Below, piece after piece: positions 33,026 through 42,850 of a DNA stretch of 64,000 nucleotides. The first letter of the stretch is position 1. Every line of letters starts with the position of its first letter. The notes below the pieces were generated by a model that saw nothing but the letters and a program-made list of their open reading frames with translations, was not told the origin of the DNA and did no database searches. Position numbers and translations under genes: made by a program. This DNA comes from Bacteriovoracaceae bacterium (GTDB lineage Bacteria > Bdellovibrionota > Bacteriovoracia > Bacteriovoracales > Bacteriovoracaceae), in assembly GCA_016784965.1 (NCBI GenBank), contig JADHTQ010000017.1:18739-82738 (forward strand), read 5' to 3'.

Positions 33026-34339
33026 TTAAACAATTAACATCAAATCTTTTACGTCATGCTCTTTAACTGTCACCATATCGTCGACACTATATTTATTGGT
33101 AGATCTAGCATTCCATATTTCACCTGAAATTTTTACTTGGTATCGATATAGTCCTGCCTGGTGAGAATCTACCTCACAAACCACAATGCCTTGCTTTCCT
33201 ACTAGAGAAAAAAACTGAACATGTTTTTTATTCATTATATTTCGCACTAAAAAGAAGGTCACAAAAGCTAAAAAAAGTGCAATAGCAGATACTGAAGAAA
33301 ATATGACACTGTTGCTGAGTGAGATGTAGGCGTTATCAGTTCTAAATAAAAACAAAGAACCAAATATTAAGGCGGCAATACCCGCCAACGAAATAATGCC
33401 AAAGCTGGTGATATAAATCTCCAAGATAAACATAACAAATGACAAGATGATGAGACCAAATGCCCCAAAATTTAGAGGTAGTACTTGAAAACCAATACCT
33501 GCCAAAATTAGACAAATGGTGCCAATGCTGCCTGCTATAAAGCCACCTGGGGCCTGCAGTTCTAAATAAATTAAAGCTGCGCCAATTAGTAGAAGCACAT
33601 AGGCCATGCTGGGGTTGGCAAAGATGTTTAAAAGCCTCTGACCTAAATCCATACTAAATTCGATGATCTGCTTTGACTTAAGTATCAATTTTAGAGTCGT
33701 TCCTTTGACTGTCACTTTTTTGTTATTGATCTTATCCAAAAGATCTGCTTTGTTATCAACTATCCCGTCTATCAAGTTTTTCTTTTTTGCCTCTTTTGCC
33801 TTAAATGATGAGGCCTTCTCCACCATCTGACCAAACAGGGCCCCATTTCTGCCGCGGGCCTCAGATAGACTTTGCACAAGTGCCACTAAATCGTTTATGG
33901 CCTTGTTTTTCATGTCCACTTGCTTGATATCCCCAGATAATTCGATCGGGGTTGCCGCACCTATATTGGTGCCTTCTGACATGAATAAAAGATGGGCACC
34001 ACTGGCGATAATGGCCCCGGCAGAGGTAGCAGAAGCGCCCTCTGGTGTAACCCACACCACAGTTGGCATGTCACTGCTGCCAAAAAGGGTCAAAATACTT
34101 TTTGTCGTTGACACCAGCCCACCAGGTGTGTTCATTTTTATTAACACTAAGTTGGCCCCATCTACTTTGGCCTGTTTATAACCCGATGATAGATAATTCA
34201 AAGTAGCAGGATTTATAGATGAGTTAATAGTCATTTGCAAAATGCTATTAATCTCATAATTTTTAATAGGTGCCGATATAACTGTCATAAAAGGCAGAAG
34301 TATCATTGCAATAGTGATCAATTTGGTATTAAATTTCAT
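33026..34339 (-). CDS. NfeD membrane serine protease (ClpP-class)
   Basis: This 437-aa protein is a long-form NfeD. A signal segment (residues 1-20) precedes a periplasmic ClpP-like serine protease domain: '[20 protein letters not shown]' and '[20 protein letters not shown]', with the Ser nucleophile in 'ATSAGA'. Several membrane helices follow (about residues 230-370), then the C-terminal OB-fold NfeDC domain ('[20 protein letters not shown]'). Upstream codons would allow a start at 34381, but the ATG at 34339 places the signal at the N-terminus. The divergent guanine deaminase gene starts about 30 bp away, so the promoters must lie inside the opposite genes. Confidence 0.9.
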   Translation of the reverse strand: MKFNTKLITIAMILLPFMTVISAPIKNYEINSILQMTINSSINPATLNYLSSGYKQAKVDGANLVLIKMNTPGGLVSTTKSILTLFGSSDMPTVVWVTPEGASATSAGAIIASGAHLLFMSEGTNIGAATPIELSGDIKQVDMKNKAINDLVALVQSLSEARGRNGALFGQMVEKASSFKAKEAKKKNLIDGIVDNKADLLDKINNKKVTVKGTTLKLILKSKQIIEFSMDLGQRLLNIFANPSMAYVLLLIGAALIYLELQAPGGFIAGSIGTICLILAGIGFQVLPLNFGAFGLIILSFVMFILEIYITSFGIISLAGIAALIFGSLFLFRTDNAYISLSNSVIFSSVSAIALFLAFVTFFLVRNIMNKKHVQFFSLVGKQGIVVCEVDSHQAGLYRYQVKISGEIWNARSTNKYSVDDMVTVKEHDVKDLMLIV

Positions 34340-34368
34340 GGTACTATTGTTATTTGTTGGAGACCGTT

Positions 34369-35685
34369 TTGCAACACCCATGTTATAAAATTTTGTTATG
34401 CGATATATTAAATCCCCTAAGCGACACTAAGTCGGAGCTTGTAAAAGGTGGTGCCATCGCACTTAGAAGAGTAAAAAACAATCATTTCTATAAAATTGAA
34501 AGTATTGGCCATGCCGAGAAAATTCTACAACTGTATAAGTTAAAGCGCTCTGTCACCATATACAATTTTCAAAAATATTTAGCAATGCCCTCTTTTTTAG
34601 ATCTGCACTTTCACTGGGTGCAAGATGATGTAACTTTAATGCCCAAAGACTCACTGCTTTCTTGGCTATCAAAGTATACTTGGCCCAATGAGGCAAAATT
34701 TAAAAAGAAAACTTATTCAAAACAAAAGGCAAAACAATTTTGTAACAAATTACTGCAAATGGGTACTTTGGGTGGTGGATGTTTTGCATCTATTCATGAA
34801 CATACGGTAGATCATGCCCTAGAGCAATTTCACGGTGACTTTGTTGTAGGCAACGTTTTAATGACTATTAACTCTCCCGATTATTTAACCCAATCGAGTC
34901 AAAATGCTGTCGAAATTGTTCGCAGTAAATCTAAAAAGTATGGCAAAAAATATGCAATCACTCCGAGGTTTGCACCGACTGTCGACCCACACACCATGAA
35001 AGAAACTGCAAAGATTGCAGCAAAAAGCGGTTGTTTTATTCAAAGTCACTTGTGTGAAACACAAGAGGAGATAGAATACGTCTTGTCCATCTACAATAAG
35101 TTTAAGGGATTTGAAAGTATTAATAGTTATACAGAGATCTACAATGCTTGTGGACTGTTGGGACCAAAAACTATCATGGCCCATGGAATTTACTTAAACT
35201 CTTCAGAGCTTAAAACCTTGAAAAAAACGAATACGGCAATTGCTCACTGCCCGACCTCTAATGCTCCCACAAAAGATTTAGGCCTTGGATCGGGGCTGTT
35301 TGATTTTAAAAAAATAGAAAAAGCAGGCATTTGCTGGGGCCTTGGCTCCGATATTGGTGGTGGCCCCTATTTGTCCATGTTTGATGTAATGAGATCTTTT
35401 GTGCTACAAAATAAAAAAATTGGAACCAAAGTAAGCTGCTCTAAAGCTTTATACCGGGCCACTTTAAAAAACGCACAGATCCTAGGTCTTGATAAAACTT
35501 GTGGTAATTTATCTCCCAATAAGCACGCCAATATCATTATGATTGAGTCTCCTCACACTAGCAGTAGCGATACAGCAGAAAGTGTACTAGAGCGAGTGCT
35601 GCTTAAAAATATAAAATCTCGGCATAACTTTTCTAAGCTAGTCAAAAAAACTATTTATCGCGGTAAATGTTGGGAATTTGATTAG
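34369..35685 (+). CDS. Guanine deaminase-like amidohydrolase
   Basis: This roughly 438-aa protein is an amidohydrolase related to guanine deaminase, which converts guanine to xanthine. The metal site motifs are in order: 'FLDLHFHWVQDD' (HxH), 'IQSHLCETQEEIE', 'IMAHGIYLNSSEL', 'IAHCPTSNAPT' and 'WGLGSDIGGG' with the metal Asp. 'DSLLSWLSKYTWPNEAKF' is close to the guanine deaminase pattern. The start is a TTG at 34369 with GGAG six bases upstream; TTGs at 34354 and 34357 are alternatives. The nearby 'CYKILLCDILNPLSD' start is a strand typical of the small beta domain. An adjacent substrate pathway is not visible. Confidence 0.82.
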   Translation: MQHPCYKILLCDILNPLSDTKSELVKGGAIALRRVKNNHFYKIESIGHAEKILQLYKLKRSVTIYNFQKYLAMPSFLDLHFHWVQDDVTLMPKDSLLSWLSKYTWPNEAKFKKKTYSKQKAKQFCNKLLQMGTLGGGCFASIHEHTVDHALEQFHGDFVVGNVLMTINSPDYLTQSSQNAVEIVRSKSKKYGKKYAITPRFAPTVDPHTMKETAKIAAKSGCFIQSHLCETQEEIEYVLSIYNKFKGFESINSYTEIYNACGLLGPKTIMAHGIYLNSSELKTLKKTNTAIAHCPTSNAPTKDLGLGSGLFDFKKIEKAGICWGLGSDIGGGPYLSMFDVMRSFVLQNKKIGTKVSCSKALYRATLKNAQILGLDKTCGNLSPNKHANIIMIESPHTSSSDTAESVLERVLLKNIKSRHNFSKLVKKTIYRGKCWEFD

Positions 35686-35872
35686 TTTTTCATTTTTCCT
35701 ATTAAGGAATCTCTAATTCTAACGATCTAACCATAAGTCACTGTTAAGTTGCTAAAAGGTCATTCACTCCGTTGTAAAATATACAAAGATTGGCCTTATT
35801 TGATGACAAATGACGCACACAGGCATATGGTGCTGTGAAAATATATTTAAGCAATTTATAATGGAGAGATCT

Positions 35873-36153
35873 ATGAAGAGGTTGATTTTACTTATTGTTA
35901 CTTTAGGTTCAATATTTTTGCAAGCAAATGCAGATTCAAATTCAGGCCTTGAAGGACAAGGAAGTGCCAAAGATGAGAGCTTTTACCCGTTAAAACTCTG
36001 GCCATAATTTTTCCTACAATTGGTGAGCTGCTATACAATAATGGAGGGCGCACCATTACAATCTCTTATGATGAAAACAGACAAGAATCCTTTGACTATG
36101 CTCTATTAGTAATGACTTCGCTTAGAAAAAATCTAAAAGGAAAACATCTTTGA
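35873..36153 (+). pseudogene. Small secreted protein, possibly frameshifted
   Basis: A signal peptide ('LILLIVTLGSIFLQANA') starts at an ATG at 35873 behind GGAGAG. The first frame ends at 36005 after 44 residues, in the middle of what looks like a longer protein. In the -1 frame, codons continue from the run TTAAAAC (35990-35996) to a TGA at 36151, adding residues such as 'TLAIIFPTIGELLYNNGG'. The joined product would be about 96 aa. Either the gene carries a one-base indel at the A-run, or ribosomes slip there, or the 44-residue peptide is the real product. No homologue is recognised. Confidence 0.45.
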
Positions 36154-36275
36154 AAGTTGCGCAGTAACACTCATAGACGAGGTGATCTTCATATCTTTGT
36201 AGCAAATAAAATTTAACATTAGAATAAAATTCATCAACATTATATTGGGCCTGTCTTTCAACGACTATTACTAAT

Positions 36276-37892
36276 TTACCAGTTAAAGTGAAACTCCTCA
36301 GGTGCAGTAACTTCTAGTGATAGTGTTAGAGCTTTGCTTTGTCTACTACCGAGCAGAAGGTCCCAAAAAACCCAACTGGGGGTTCCTGGCAGTGGTTTAA
36401 AGCCTTCTGTGGAACCTTTTGTTTCAACTTTTAGCTCTTTTAATTCTGATCTTGGAATCTGACCTAGAACTTTAATTTTCTTACTATGCTTGGAGAAATT
36501 TTCTAAATTAAAAGACAGCACTCTTTTATAAGTTTTGGTCTTATCTATTAGACCTCCAATCATGCTATTGTTGGTTACTTTTTGCTTTTGCCCAGTTTTA
36601 ACGACAATACTATGGTCAAGACCAGCATTAATTGAAAAGGTGTCTCCCTTTCTGACCTGAGATACTTGGATTTTTTGCACAAATTTGCCATCGTAGAAAA
36701 CTGATGCAATTCCTGGTGCTAGGGCCCATTGTAAGTTATTTATTATTTTTCCTTTTTTATAGACGTGAGGGTATTGGTTGGGAACAACTTCTAGGTGCTC
36801 CTCATAGGGCAACTTATTTTTATAAATAAAAATCATACTGTTGACCATACCGTCAGCAATAGACTGCCGGCCCACAATAATAAAATTTTTGGCCAGACCA
36901 GATGCTGTCTGGGCATCATCTAGAGTTAAACTGGATGTATTTAATGAAGCCGCAACATCCTGGACACTTTCGATGTGGGTTTGTACTTTTTTTACTTCCT
37001 GCCAATTAAGTGTATAAGGTGTAATTGTGGGTGCTTTAATTTTTAGCCGGGTTTGCAGGTTATTTAAAATCAAGTTTACATTATCCCAATCCTCCCCTGA
37101 GCGCTGGGTAATGAGTGCATGTTGCTCCAGGGTCGCAGTTTTTTCCGAGCTATTTAAGCGAATATTATAAAATGGTCGCCAACCAACATTTTTTACTAAG
37201 TATTGTAACCCAACGGTAACGCTCCCACGTACTGTCACTGACAAATCGACTACAACATCAATATTTTTATAGTTCGATATAGAGCGCAGCTGTTTAATTT
37301 TTGCGTTAACAAACCTTAGTTGTTTAGTAATTTTTAAATATCTTTTATAAGCCACCTTCCAAGGACCAAACATCTTCTTTCTGCGATCTTGCATAAATTT
37401 TAAAAATCCTGAAAACTTGCTCTTGGACCATTTTTTTGTGTGCAAGTTCAAGGTAAATGATTCGTGATAATGTTTAACAATTTCGCGCAAATTAGAGTGC
37501 TCTTTTATGAGGCCTTGAACCTCTTTGTGCAATTTTTTTAAGCTTAAGTCTAATTTGGCCTTTTGCTTTAAATAAACTTTAAGCTCCCCATTAAAAGACT
37601 TGGCATTAAAGTTTGAAACCGTTCTAACACCTAAAATCTCGCATTTGTCTTTATTAGATAAGGTCACCTTCAGAGTATCCTTGTCTAAAATGGGGGTCAG
37701 TCCAGAAAAGACAACAGATTGGCCACCTAAATTCAGGGATACTTTCTTGGAGCGCTTGATGTATGCACGATCTTTAAATAGAGTCACCTGCTCAATGCTG
37801 GAGCGATTTTTGGCCTTAGCTGAAACACTAAACGCTTGTTTGGTGCTAATTATTAGTAGACAAAAAATAATATATCTTAAATTTGTTATCAT
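36276..37892 (-). CDS. MuiA-family protein (DUF4140/DUF4139), second of tandem pair
   Basis: This 538-aa exported protein is of the mucoidy-inhibitor A type. A signal peptide ends near residue 22. The N-terminal domain ('IEQVTLFKDRAYIKRSKKVS', then 'GGQSVVFSGLTPILDKDTLK') matches DUF4140, a coiled coil follows at about 90-190, and the C-terminal DUF4139-like beta domain begins near 'VGLQYLVKNVGWRPFYNIRL'. No enzymatic motif is known. The ATG overlaps the upstream paralog by 1 nt (TAATG). The two genes are a tandem pair and probably act together at the cell surface. In this copy the region after the first domain is shorter. Confidence 0.8.
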   Translation of the reverse strand: MITNLRYIIFCLLIISTKQAFSVSAKAKNRSSIEQVTLFKDRAYIKRSKKVSLNLGGQSVVFSGLTPILDKDTLKVTLSNKDKCEILGVRTVSNFNAKSFNGELKVYLKQKAKLDLSLKKLHKEVQGLIKEHSNLREIVKHYHESFTLNLHTKKWSKSKFSGFLKFMQDRRKKMFGPWKVAYKRYLKITKQLRFVNAKIKQLRSISNYKNIDVVVDLSVTVRGSVTVGLQYLVKNVGWRPFYNIRLNSSEKTATLEQHALITQRSGEDWDNVNLILNNLQTRLKIKAPTITPYTLNWQEVKKVQTHIESVQDVAASLNTSSLTLDDAQTASGLAKNFIIVGRQSIADGMVNSMIFIYKNKLPYEEHLEVVPNQYPHVYKKGKIINNLQWALAPGIASVFYDGKFVQKIQVSQVRKGDTFSINAGLDHSIVVKTGQKQKVTNNSMIGGLIDKTKTYKRVLSFNLENFSKHSKKIKVLGQIPRSELKELKVETKGSTEGFKPLPGTPSWVFWDLLLGSRQSKALTLSLEVTAPEEFHFNW

Positions 37893-39889
37893 TAGTTAAA
37901 CTCCGATACTATGAAGTTGTCAGGATGAGTTACTTTATAATTAAACACAATCTCTTTTTTTGCCCGTGGAAGAATTTTAAATTGCCAAGATAAAATACTA
38001 TTTTTGTGCTCCAGCTCAGGGGGTACTCTTTGCAAAAGCTTCACTTTGATTTTATCGATTGGGGTTTGGGGATAGTTATCTTTTACATCTATTTCAATGG
38101 GGAAATTGTGATGGTTTACAATTTCAATTTTGACCTCTACATTCGTGGAATGTTCTTTAAAAAGGGTTCCTTTATCTTCTGCTTTTTTTGTAACAATGCG
38201 GTTGACCTCAATATTTTTATCCACACCTAGATCTACTATAAAAAAACTATCTTCAGCGATAGTTGGAATTTTCGTTTTGCTCATCAAGTTGCCATCCATA
38301 AAAATTTGAGCATTACCGGCCAAAATTGGTGCCGAGGTGGAATTTATCATATGGGCCTTAAGATAGACGTTTTTATCCTTTTTGGGGATTACAAAATAGC
38401 GCAATTTTCCTCGCAGATTTTGTGACTGAATAGGTACTTTTAAGGCCGGTTTTCCACTACCGAGGTGTACCTTAAACAAAGAAGTCATCTCTAGTAATCT
38501 TCCTTTGGCCAAAACAGCAGGTAGGGACTTGTCTCGATAGTGAGTTTTTCTAGGCCTTTTTAAATTCATAAATTGCCGGGGTAAAACATCACGGCCTTTA
38601 GTATTTTGAGTTAAGTTTTCAATATTATTTTGTAATGAGTACAAGTCATTAAAAATACTCCCCAGAGGTGCCAAAGGAAAGAGGTTGTAAGGCGAAACAC
38701 TTCGCCTCTTTGAACGCCTTGGTCTGCTTTTTTGATTGGAAACATAAGGCTTTGAAGACATTGCCGCACCCATTTTAAGATCTTGGTATGGTGGCTCCTC
38801 AGAAAGAGTATCGGCCATATCCTCCACCATATCATCTTGCATGAAACTATCTCTACTTAACCCTTTTGATTTTGCTGACCTTTTGTATCTTCTGCTCTCT
38901 TTTTTGACCATTGGTGCCGCACGCCGCCTACTGCTAAAATTCCACCTAGTAAGCTTTGGCAAAAATAATGCAACCGGATCTAGGCTGGAAAAAGTGGCCT
39001 CCACATCTTGCCAATTCTCACCGGTATTTTGTTGTAAAATCCCAGAAGTTACTAGTCTAATGTCTGCTTCACCTTTTTGATAATCGAGGCCAGCACGAAC
39101 AGCATATGATGGATGCCAAAATGCAGAATTGATCATATAACTCAAATTTATAGTCTTTTTAGGACGCGACAATTTTAATTGATTGGTTACCTGCACGTAT
39201 ACATGGTTTGTCCACTTTTGTCCGTTTAAAGAGGTGTATGGTTTTAACTCATGTAAGAGCGTGGAGATTTTATCATCAATATTTTTTATCTGCTCTTGCA
39301 ACTTTTGTCTGTTGGCCAAAATACTCAAGACCTTCTGTCTTATGGTAGTCATGGCCTTGCCGAGTTGATCGGGGGGTGCCAAAAACCCAACGTATTTTTG
39401 CCCATCTTTGTTAAAAGGGGCACTAAATTTCAAATTTTGAACAAAGTATAATTCTTCATCAAAAAACTTATCTGTCTGTAAAAGTTCCAACTTTAAAGCA
39501 TATAGCTCCTCTAGCTTCTCAATGTTATTTTCTGCCTCGGGAGTCATACCAGTATTTTCAAACTGTTCTTCAATGATAATTTGAGATATGGCCACCTGGT
39601 CACTTTTATCTGTCTCTACAATTAAAGAAGTTTTATCAAGATTGCTTGGTAGTGATGCAAAAAGTAGCCAGGTTGAGTGTCCAGCTTTTTTATTGAGTTT
39701 CACAGTAGCACTTCTAGTTATCAGGGCGCGATCCGAGTAAACTGTCACTTTGTTAATTTTATTCTTTACCCGTACAGACTCCTTTTGATATTCGGCCTCC
39801 ATGGCCCAACAAAACTCATTAATTGGGAGAGTAAAACAGAAAAAGGCCACAACAATGTACAAAAAACTATCAAAATAAATCTTGATCAT
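37892..39889 (-). CDS. MuiA-family protein (DUF4140/DUF4139), first of tandem pair
   Basis: This 665-aa exported protein is the larger paralog. The signal peptide spans residues 1-30. The DUF4140-like start is 'INKVTVYSDRALITRSATVK', with 'STWLLFASLPSNLDKTSLIV' after it. A long helical region (about 120-220) carries the coiled coil, then the DUF4139 domain ('NLSYMINSAFWHPSYAVRAG'). An internal basic insertion at about 330-460 ('KKESRRYKRSAKSKGLSRDS' and 'SKPYVSNQKSRPRRSKRR') is absent from the second copy and looks disordered. GGAG five bases before the ATG supports the start. Divergence between the two copies suggests an old duplication. Confidence 0.82.
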   Translation of the reverse strand: MIKIYFDSFLYIVVAFFCFTLPINEFCWAMEAEYQKESVRVKNKINKVTVYSDRALITRSATVKLNKKAGHSTWLLFASLPSNLDKTSLIVETDKSDQVAISQIIIEEQFENTGMTPEAENNIEKLEELYALKLELLQTDKFFDEELYFVQNLKFSAPFNKDGQKYVGFLAPPDQLGKAMTTIRQKVLSILANRQKLQEQIKNIDDKISTLLHELKPYTSLNGQKWTNHVYVQVTNQLKLSRPKKTINLSYMINSAFWHPSYAVRAGLDYQKGEADIRLVTSGILQQNTGENWQDVEATFSSLDPVALFLPKLTRWNFSSRRRAAPMVKKESRRYKRSAKSKGLSRDSFMQDDMVEDMADTLSEEPPYQDLKMGAAMSSKPYVSNQKSRPRRSKRRSVSPYNLFPLAPLGSIFNDLYSLQNNIENLTQNTKGRDVLPRQFMNLKRPRKTHYRDKSLPAVLAKGRLLEMTSLFKVHLGSGKPALKVPIQSQNLRGKLRYFVIPKKDKNVYLKAHMINSTSAPILAGNAQIFMDGNLMSKTKIPTIAEDSFFIVDLGVDKNIEVNRIVTKKAEDKGTLFKEHSTNVEVKIEIVNHHNFPIEIDVKDNYPQTPIDKIKVKLLQRVPPELEHKNSILSWQFKILPRAKKEIVFNYKVTHPDNFIVSEFN

Positions 39890-40095
39890 GAGTACTCCGC
39901 AATACTAAAAAGATGAATTATTCAAAGGAATTATCTACCTAATTAACACAGAATTGACAAGAAACTCCACAAGAATCTAAAAAAACTGCTACTTTCTTGA
40001 CTGTTTTACTAAAGTATTTGAAAAACACTCCGATAGTTCAGTAGCACGAGTTATGTTTTGTGCACAAAGTTTTAACATCAAGGAGTGTCTTAGAT

Positions 40096-40296
40096 ATGCA
40101 TTGGCCTATGCTCATCTGTTTAAATTTTCTCATCACTCATTTTTTTATTGCACTATTTCTCATCAATATGGATCACAAGGAGCTGCCAAAAACTCAAAGT
40201 AAGGTGGTAAAGAGTAAAGTAATGAGGACACCAGCGGCCAAAGAAAAAAATCGGCCAGAGTCAATTGTAATTAGGGATAACCCCTCAAAAGACTAA
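40096..40296 (+). CDS. Small single-TM protein, unknown
   Basis: This 66-aa protein has one hydrophobic segment ('MLICLNFLITHFFIALFLI', residues 5-23) and a basic hydrophilic tail ('KVVKSKVMRTPAAKEKN'). AAGGAG lies ten bases before the ATG at 40096; the frame is also open 12 codons upstream. Its 3' end overlaps the end of the fetB gene on the other strand by 12 bp. The ribosome binding site and membrane segment are the only support; a small membrane peptide is plausible. Confidence 0.45.
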   Translation: MHWPMLICLNFLITHFFIALFLINMDHKELPKTQSKVVKSKVMRTPAAKEKNRPESIVIRDNPSKD

Positions 40297-41061
40297 TTGA
40301 CAATCTTTGTTAAAACAATATTTTCTCACCCAATAGGTTGTCATAATTGATCCAACCGAGGTTGATACTAAGATCATTAACATGACTATAATTTGATATT
40401 TGACAGCACTTAGAGGAGCTTGACCACCTAGAATTTGTCCAGTCATCATGCCAGGTAGAGAAACTAGTCCAACCGTCATCAGTGAGTTAATGGATGGAAT
40501 CATCCCAGATGTTATAGCATTTTTAAAGATTGTTTGTGATGCTTCTTGATAAGTTGCACCAAAAGATAATGCTTGCTCAATCTCATCTTTTTTATTGATC
40601 AATTCATTAAAAAAGCGATCAAGTGAAATAGAAATAGCATTCATTGAGTTGCCAATGATCATTCCGGTAATCGGAATTAGATACTGTGGTAAATACCAAG
40701 GCCTTACACCAATGATGAAGTAAGTCACTATAAATGCAAGTGGTAGATAGCAAATAAGCATTGTACAAATAGTTGGTAAAAAAATAGGAATTAGCTTTTT
40801 ACTTTTAACTCGAGATTTAACTGCATGGGAGGCCCAAAACACCATCCAGACCAGCACCAAGATTATTAAATATACATTTTCAATATCAAAGATATGACTG
40901 AGAATATATCCGACAAGCAATAATTGCCCAAACGTTCTGATAGACCCAATCAATATCTCTTTTTCTAATTTTAATTTCATGCTAATCGATAGGATGGAGA
41001 CTATTAGCACAAATCCTAAACACATCAATAACTGGTAATATGAAATTTCAATGGTACTCAT
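40285..41061 (-). CDS. fetB: FetB-like ABC transporter permease
   Basis: This 258-aa integral membrane protein belongs to the UPF0014/FetB family, the permease of a putative iron exporter. Seven or so hydrophobic helices are visible. The family blocks 'VWMVFWASHAVKSRVKSKKL' and 'LIPITGMIIGNSMNAISISL' are followed by 'EQALSFGATYQEASQTIFKN' and 'SLPGMMTGQILGGQAPLSAV', the last being the FetB signature. The start overlaps the ATPase gene by 4 nt (ATGA), so the two subunits are coupled. The exported ion is assigned from the family only. Confidence 0.9.
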   Translation of the reverse strand: MSTIEISYYQLLMCLGFVLIVSILSISMKLKLEKEILIGSIRTFGQLLLVGYILSHIFDIENVYLIILVLVWMVFWASHAVKSRVKSKKLIPIFLPTICTMLICYLPLAFIVTYFIIGVRPWYLPQYLIPITGMIIGNSMNAISISLDRFFNELINKKDEIEQALSFGATYQEASQTIFKNAITSGMIPSINSLMTVGLVSLPGMMTGQILGGQAPLSAVKYQIIVMLMILVSTSVGSIMTTYWVRKYCFNKDCQLVF

Positions 41062-41759
41062 TTGTTTTGCTCCAACGACCCATCAATAGGTGGCAGTGAC
41101 AATTTTTTTAAACAACGCCCAGGTACATCTTTAAACTGACGATGGTTGACCACTAAAAATGTTGTGCCGGTTTGCAAGTTATGCTCAACCAGTCGATCTT
41201 CAATTAATTCTTTATTTTGCTCATCTAGAGAAGAGGTTGGCTCATCCAACAATAAAACCTCAGGTTTTAAAATAACTCCTCTAATTAAAGCAATGCGCTG
41301 TTGCTGGCCCACAGACAATTTTTGGGCATCCTGTTGCAGTGAAAGATCAGTTAGAGCAAAACTATCCAACAGTTGATAAAGCTGATCATCACTAGGCATC
41401 AATTGTCCCTTTCTAACTTGATACTTAAATGGAAACAGCAAATTATGCTTCACTGAACCACTGACCATCATGGGTTTTTGATGAATATAAAGAACCTTTT
41501 GGCGAAGCTTGCAAACCAAAATTTGATCAATTTTTTGATTATTAAACAAAATTTGGCCCATTGAAGGTGACAACATTCGATTTATGAGCAACAAAAGACT
41601 CGTTTTACCGACTCCTGACGGCCCACTTAACAAAATAAAGTCGCCCTTTGTGATCTTTAGATTGACATTGCTAAAGATGTTCTCTTTTTCAAATTTAAGG
41701 GAGACATTTTCAAACTCAATCTGCTTCATTGCTACTTTCGGGCCTTCAAGTGTATTCAT
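41058..41759 (-). CDS. fetA: FetA-like ABC transporter ATPase
   Basis: This is the ATP-binding partner of the FetB-like permease. It has Walker A 'LLSGPSGVGKTSLLLLINRM', ABC signature 'LSVGQQQRIALIRG' and Walker B 'PEVLLLDEPTSSLDEQNKEL', and the switch His in 'LVVNHRQF'. At 233 aa it matches the family. A later ATG at 41729 is possible as start ('MKQIEFENVSLKFEKE'), and neither has a strong ribosome binding site. There is no periplasmic binding protein nearby, consistent with an exporter. Confidence 0.9.
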   Translation of the reverse strand: MNTLEGPKVAMKQIEFENVSLKFEKENIFSNVNLKITKGDFILLSGPSGVGKTSLLLLINRMLSPSMGQILFNNQKIDQILVCKLRQKVLYIHQKPMMVSGSVKHNLLFPFKYQVRKGQLMPSDDQLYQLLDSFALTDLSLQQDAQKLSVGQQQRIALIRGVILKPEVLLLDEPTSSLDEQNKELIEDRLVEHNLQTGTTFLVVNHRQFKDVPGRCLKKLSLPPIDGSLEQNK

Positions 41760-41878
41760 ATTAAAATATAGGCGATAATACTACAAAAGATTAGATATAT
41801 CTTGTTTAATATTTTTTTTAATGATATTTTTATTGTCTGGTATCCGATATAACAAATTTTTAAAATAAGGAGTGTTTC

Positions 41879-42085
41879 ATGCCAAATACGAGTATGCCTC
41901 ATATCCGTAACGATGCATCAGACGAAGAATTTCGCAATGAAATGATCAAACATATCAAAAAAAGTTTCGGTACTCTCCTAAATGAGGAGGATCTGCGCGA
42001 ACTAGAAAATGGCGCTGAAGGCCTTGCCAAAATTGCCAAAAAATACCAAAAAGCTCATCCAGAAAAACCCAGAACACTACACTGA
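41879..42085 (+). CDS. Small soluble protein, unknown
   Basis: This 68-aa charged protein has no signal or membrane segment. It contains a helical stretch 'NEMIKHIKKSFGTLLNEEDL' and ends with a basic 'KKYQKAHPEKPRTLH'. AAGGAG seven bases before the ATG is an excellent ribosome binding site, and the gene has its own 119-bp upstream region, so it is probably real. It ends 4 bp before the convergent arrestin-like gene. I do not recognise the family. Confidence 0.6.
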   Translation: MPNTSMPHIRNDASDEEFRNEMIKHIKKSFGTLLNEEDLRELENGAEGLAKIAKKYQKAHPEKPRTLH

Positions 42086-42089
42086 TTAA

Positions 42090-42848
42090 TTAGGTATAAA
42101 ACTTGTTTTCACTCTGAGCAATAATTTCACCTATTGCTTTTAAAATCCCATCGTGATTGAAATATCCCCCAAATAGTTGATACTGTTTGGGAGTAAACTG
42201 TTGTTTAAACTCTTTTTTCTCCTTTTGCACTTTCATTTCACCTTCAATATTTTTTAGGATTTTCATGCTAAAGATGTATTTTACCTCAATAACGTCTTTT
42301 TTAGTACTCAGTTGACAAAGAAGGTGCTCAACCATTTTGAGTTCTTGTGATTTTGGGGGGAGTAATTTAATTTCAGTAAAACCTTTTTTAAATTTTTGTG
42401 ATTGAACTTTAAAGCGAAAGTATGTCTGCAGAACTTGCATAAACTGCTGCAAAATACTATGTAGGTCAATTGTAAGTTGTAGTTGACCACACTCCCACGC
42501 ATTATTTTGGGAACCATATAGTAGGTATAAACTGGCAAACTTATCGGTTATGGGGCAATTAGTAGATAGCTTAAACTCCCAAGGATACTCTTTTTGCTCA
42601 CCTGCATCTAGAGATAAGTTTTCATGGGCCACATGTAGCTCTTGCACTTCAAAGGCCTTGGGATCTTTGGCCCTAATTTTTTTCAAATTTCCATAGGCCA
42701 AAATAGTCTGGATTTTATCAATTGTGGCAGTTTCTGTGCCGTTATTTTTTACAAGAAGTGTACCCGAAACCATTTCACCTTGTTGCCACTGCTCTTTTGA
42801 GGTTTGTAACTTATATTCTAATAGCTTATCAAACATAGTTCCTTTCAT
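42090..42848 (-). CDS. Arrestin-like (Spo0M-type) beta-sandwich protein
   Basis: This 252-aa protein looks like an arrestin-fold protein related to Spo0M. The first half has the 'QWQQGEMVSGTLLVKNNGTE' and 'TIDKIQTILAYG' strands, then 'LDAGEQKEYPWEFKLSTNCP' and 'ITDKFASLYLLYG', the linker typical of such sandwiches. The second half gives a weaker beta pattern ('DVIEVKYIFSMKILKNIEG'). There is no signal peptide. It starts 2 bp after the PilZ membrane gene, following the cyclase, so it may be the last gene of that signalling group. The call is by fold pattern. Confidence 0.6.
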   Translation of the reverse strand: MKGTMFDKLLEYKLQTSKEQWQQGEMVSGTLLVKNNGTETATIDKIQTILAYGNLKKIRAKDPKAFEVQELHVAHENLSLDAGEQKEYPWEFKLSTNCPITDKFASLYLLYGSQNNAWECGQLQLTIDLHSILQQFMQVLQTYFRFKVQSQKFKKGFTEIKLLPPKSQELKMVEHLLCQLSTKKDVIEVKYIFSMKILKNIEGEMKVQKEKKEFKQQFTPKQYQLFGGYFNHDGILKAIGEIIAQSENKFYT

Positions 42849-42850
42849 TA

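Noticed and set aside
35990..35996. TTAAAAC as a programmed frameshift site
   Set aside because: It lacks the canonical slippery heptamer in the right frame and no downstream stimulatory hairpin is evident, so programmed slippage is not claimed; an indel is as likely.
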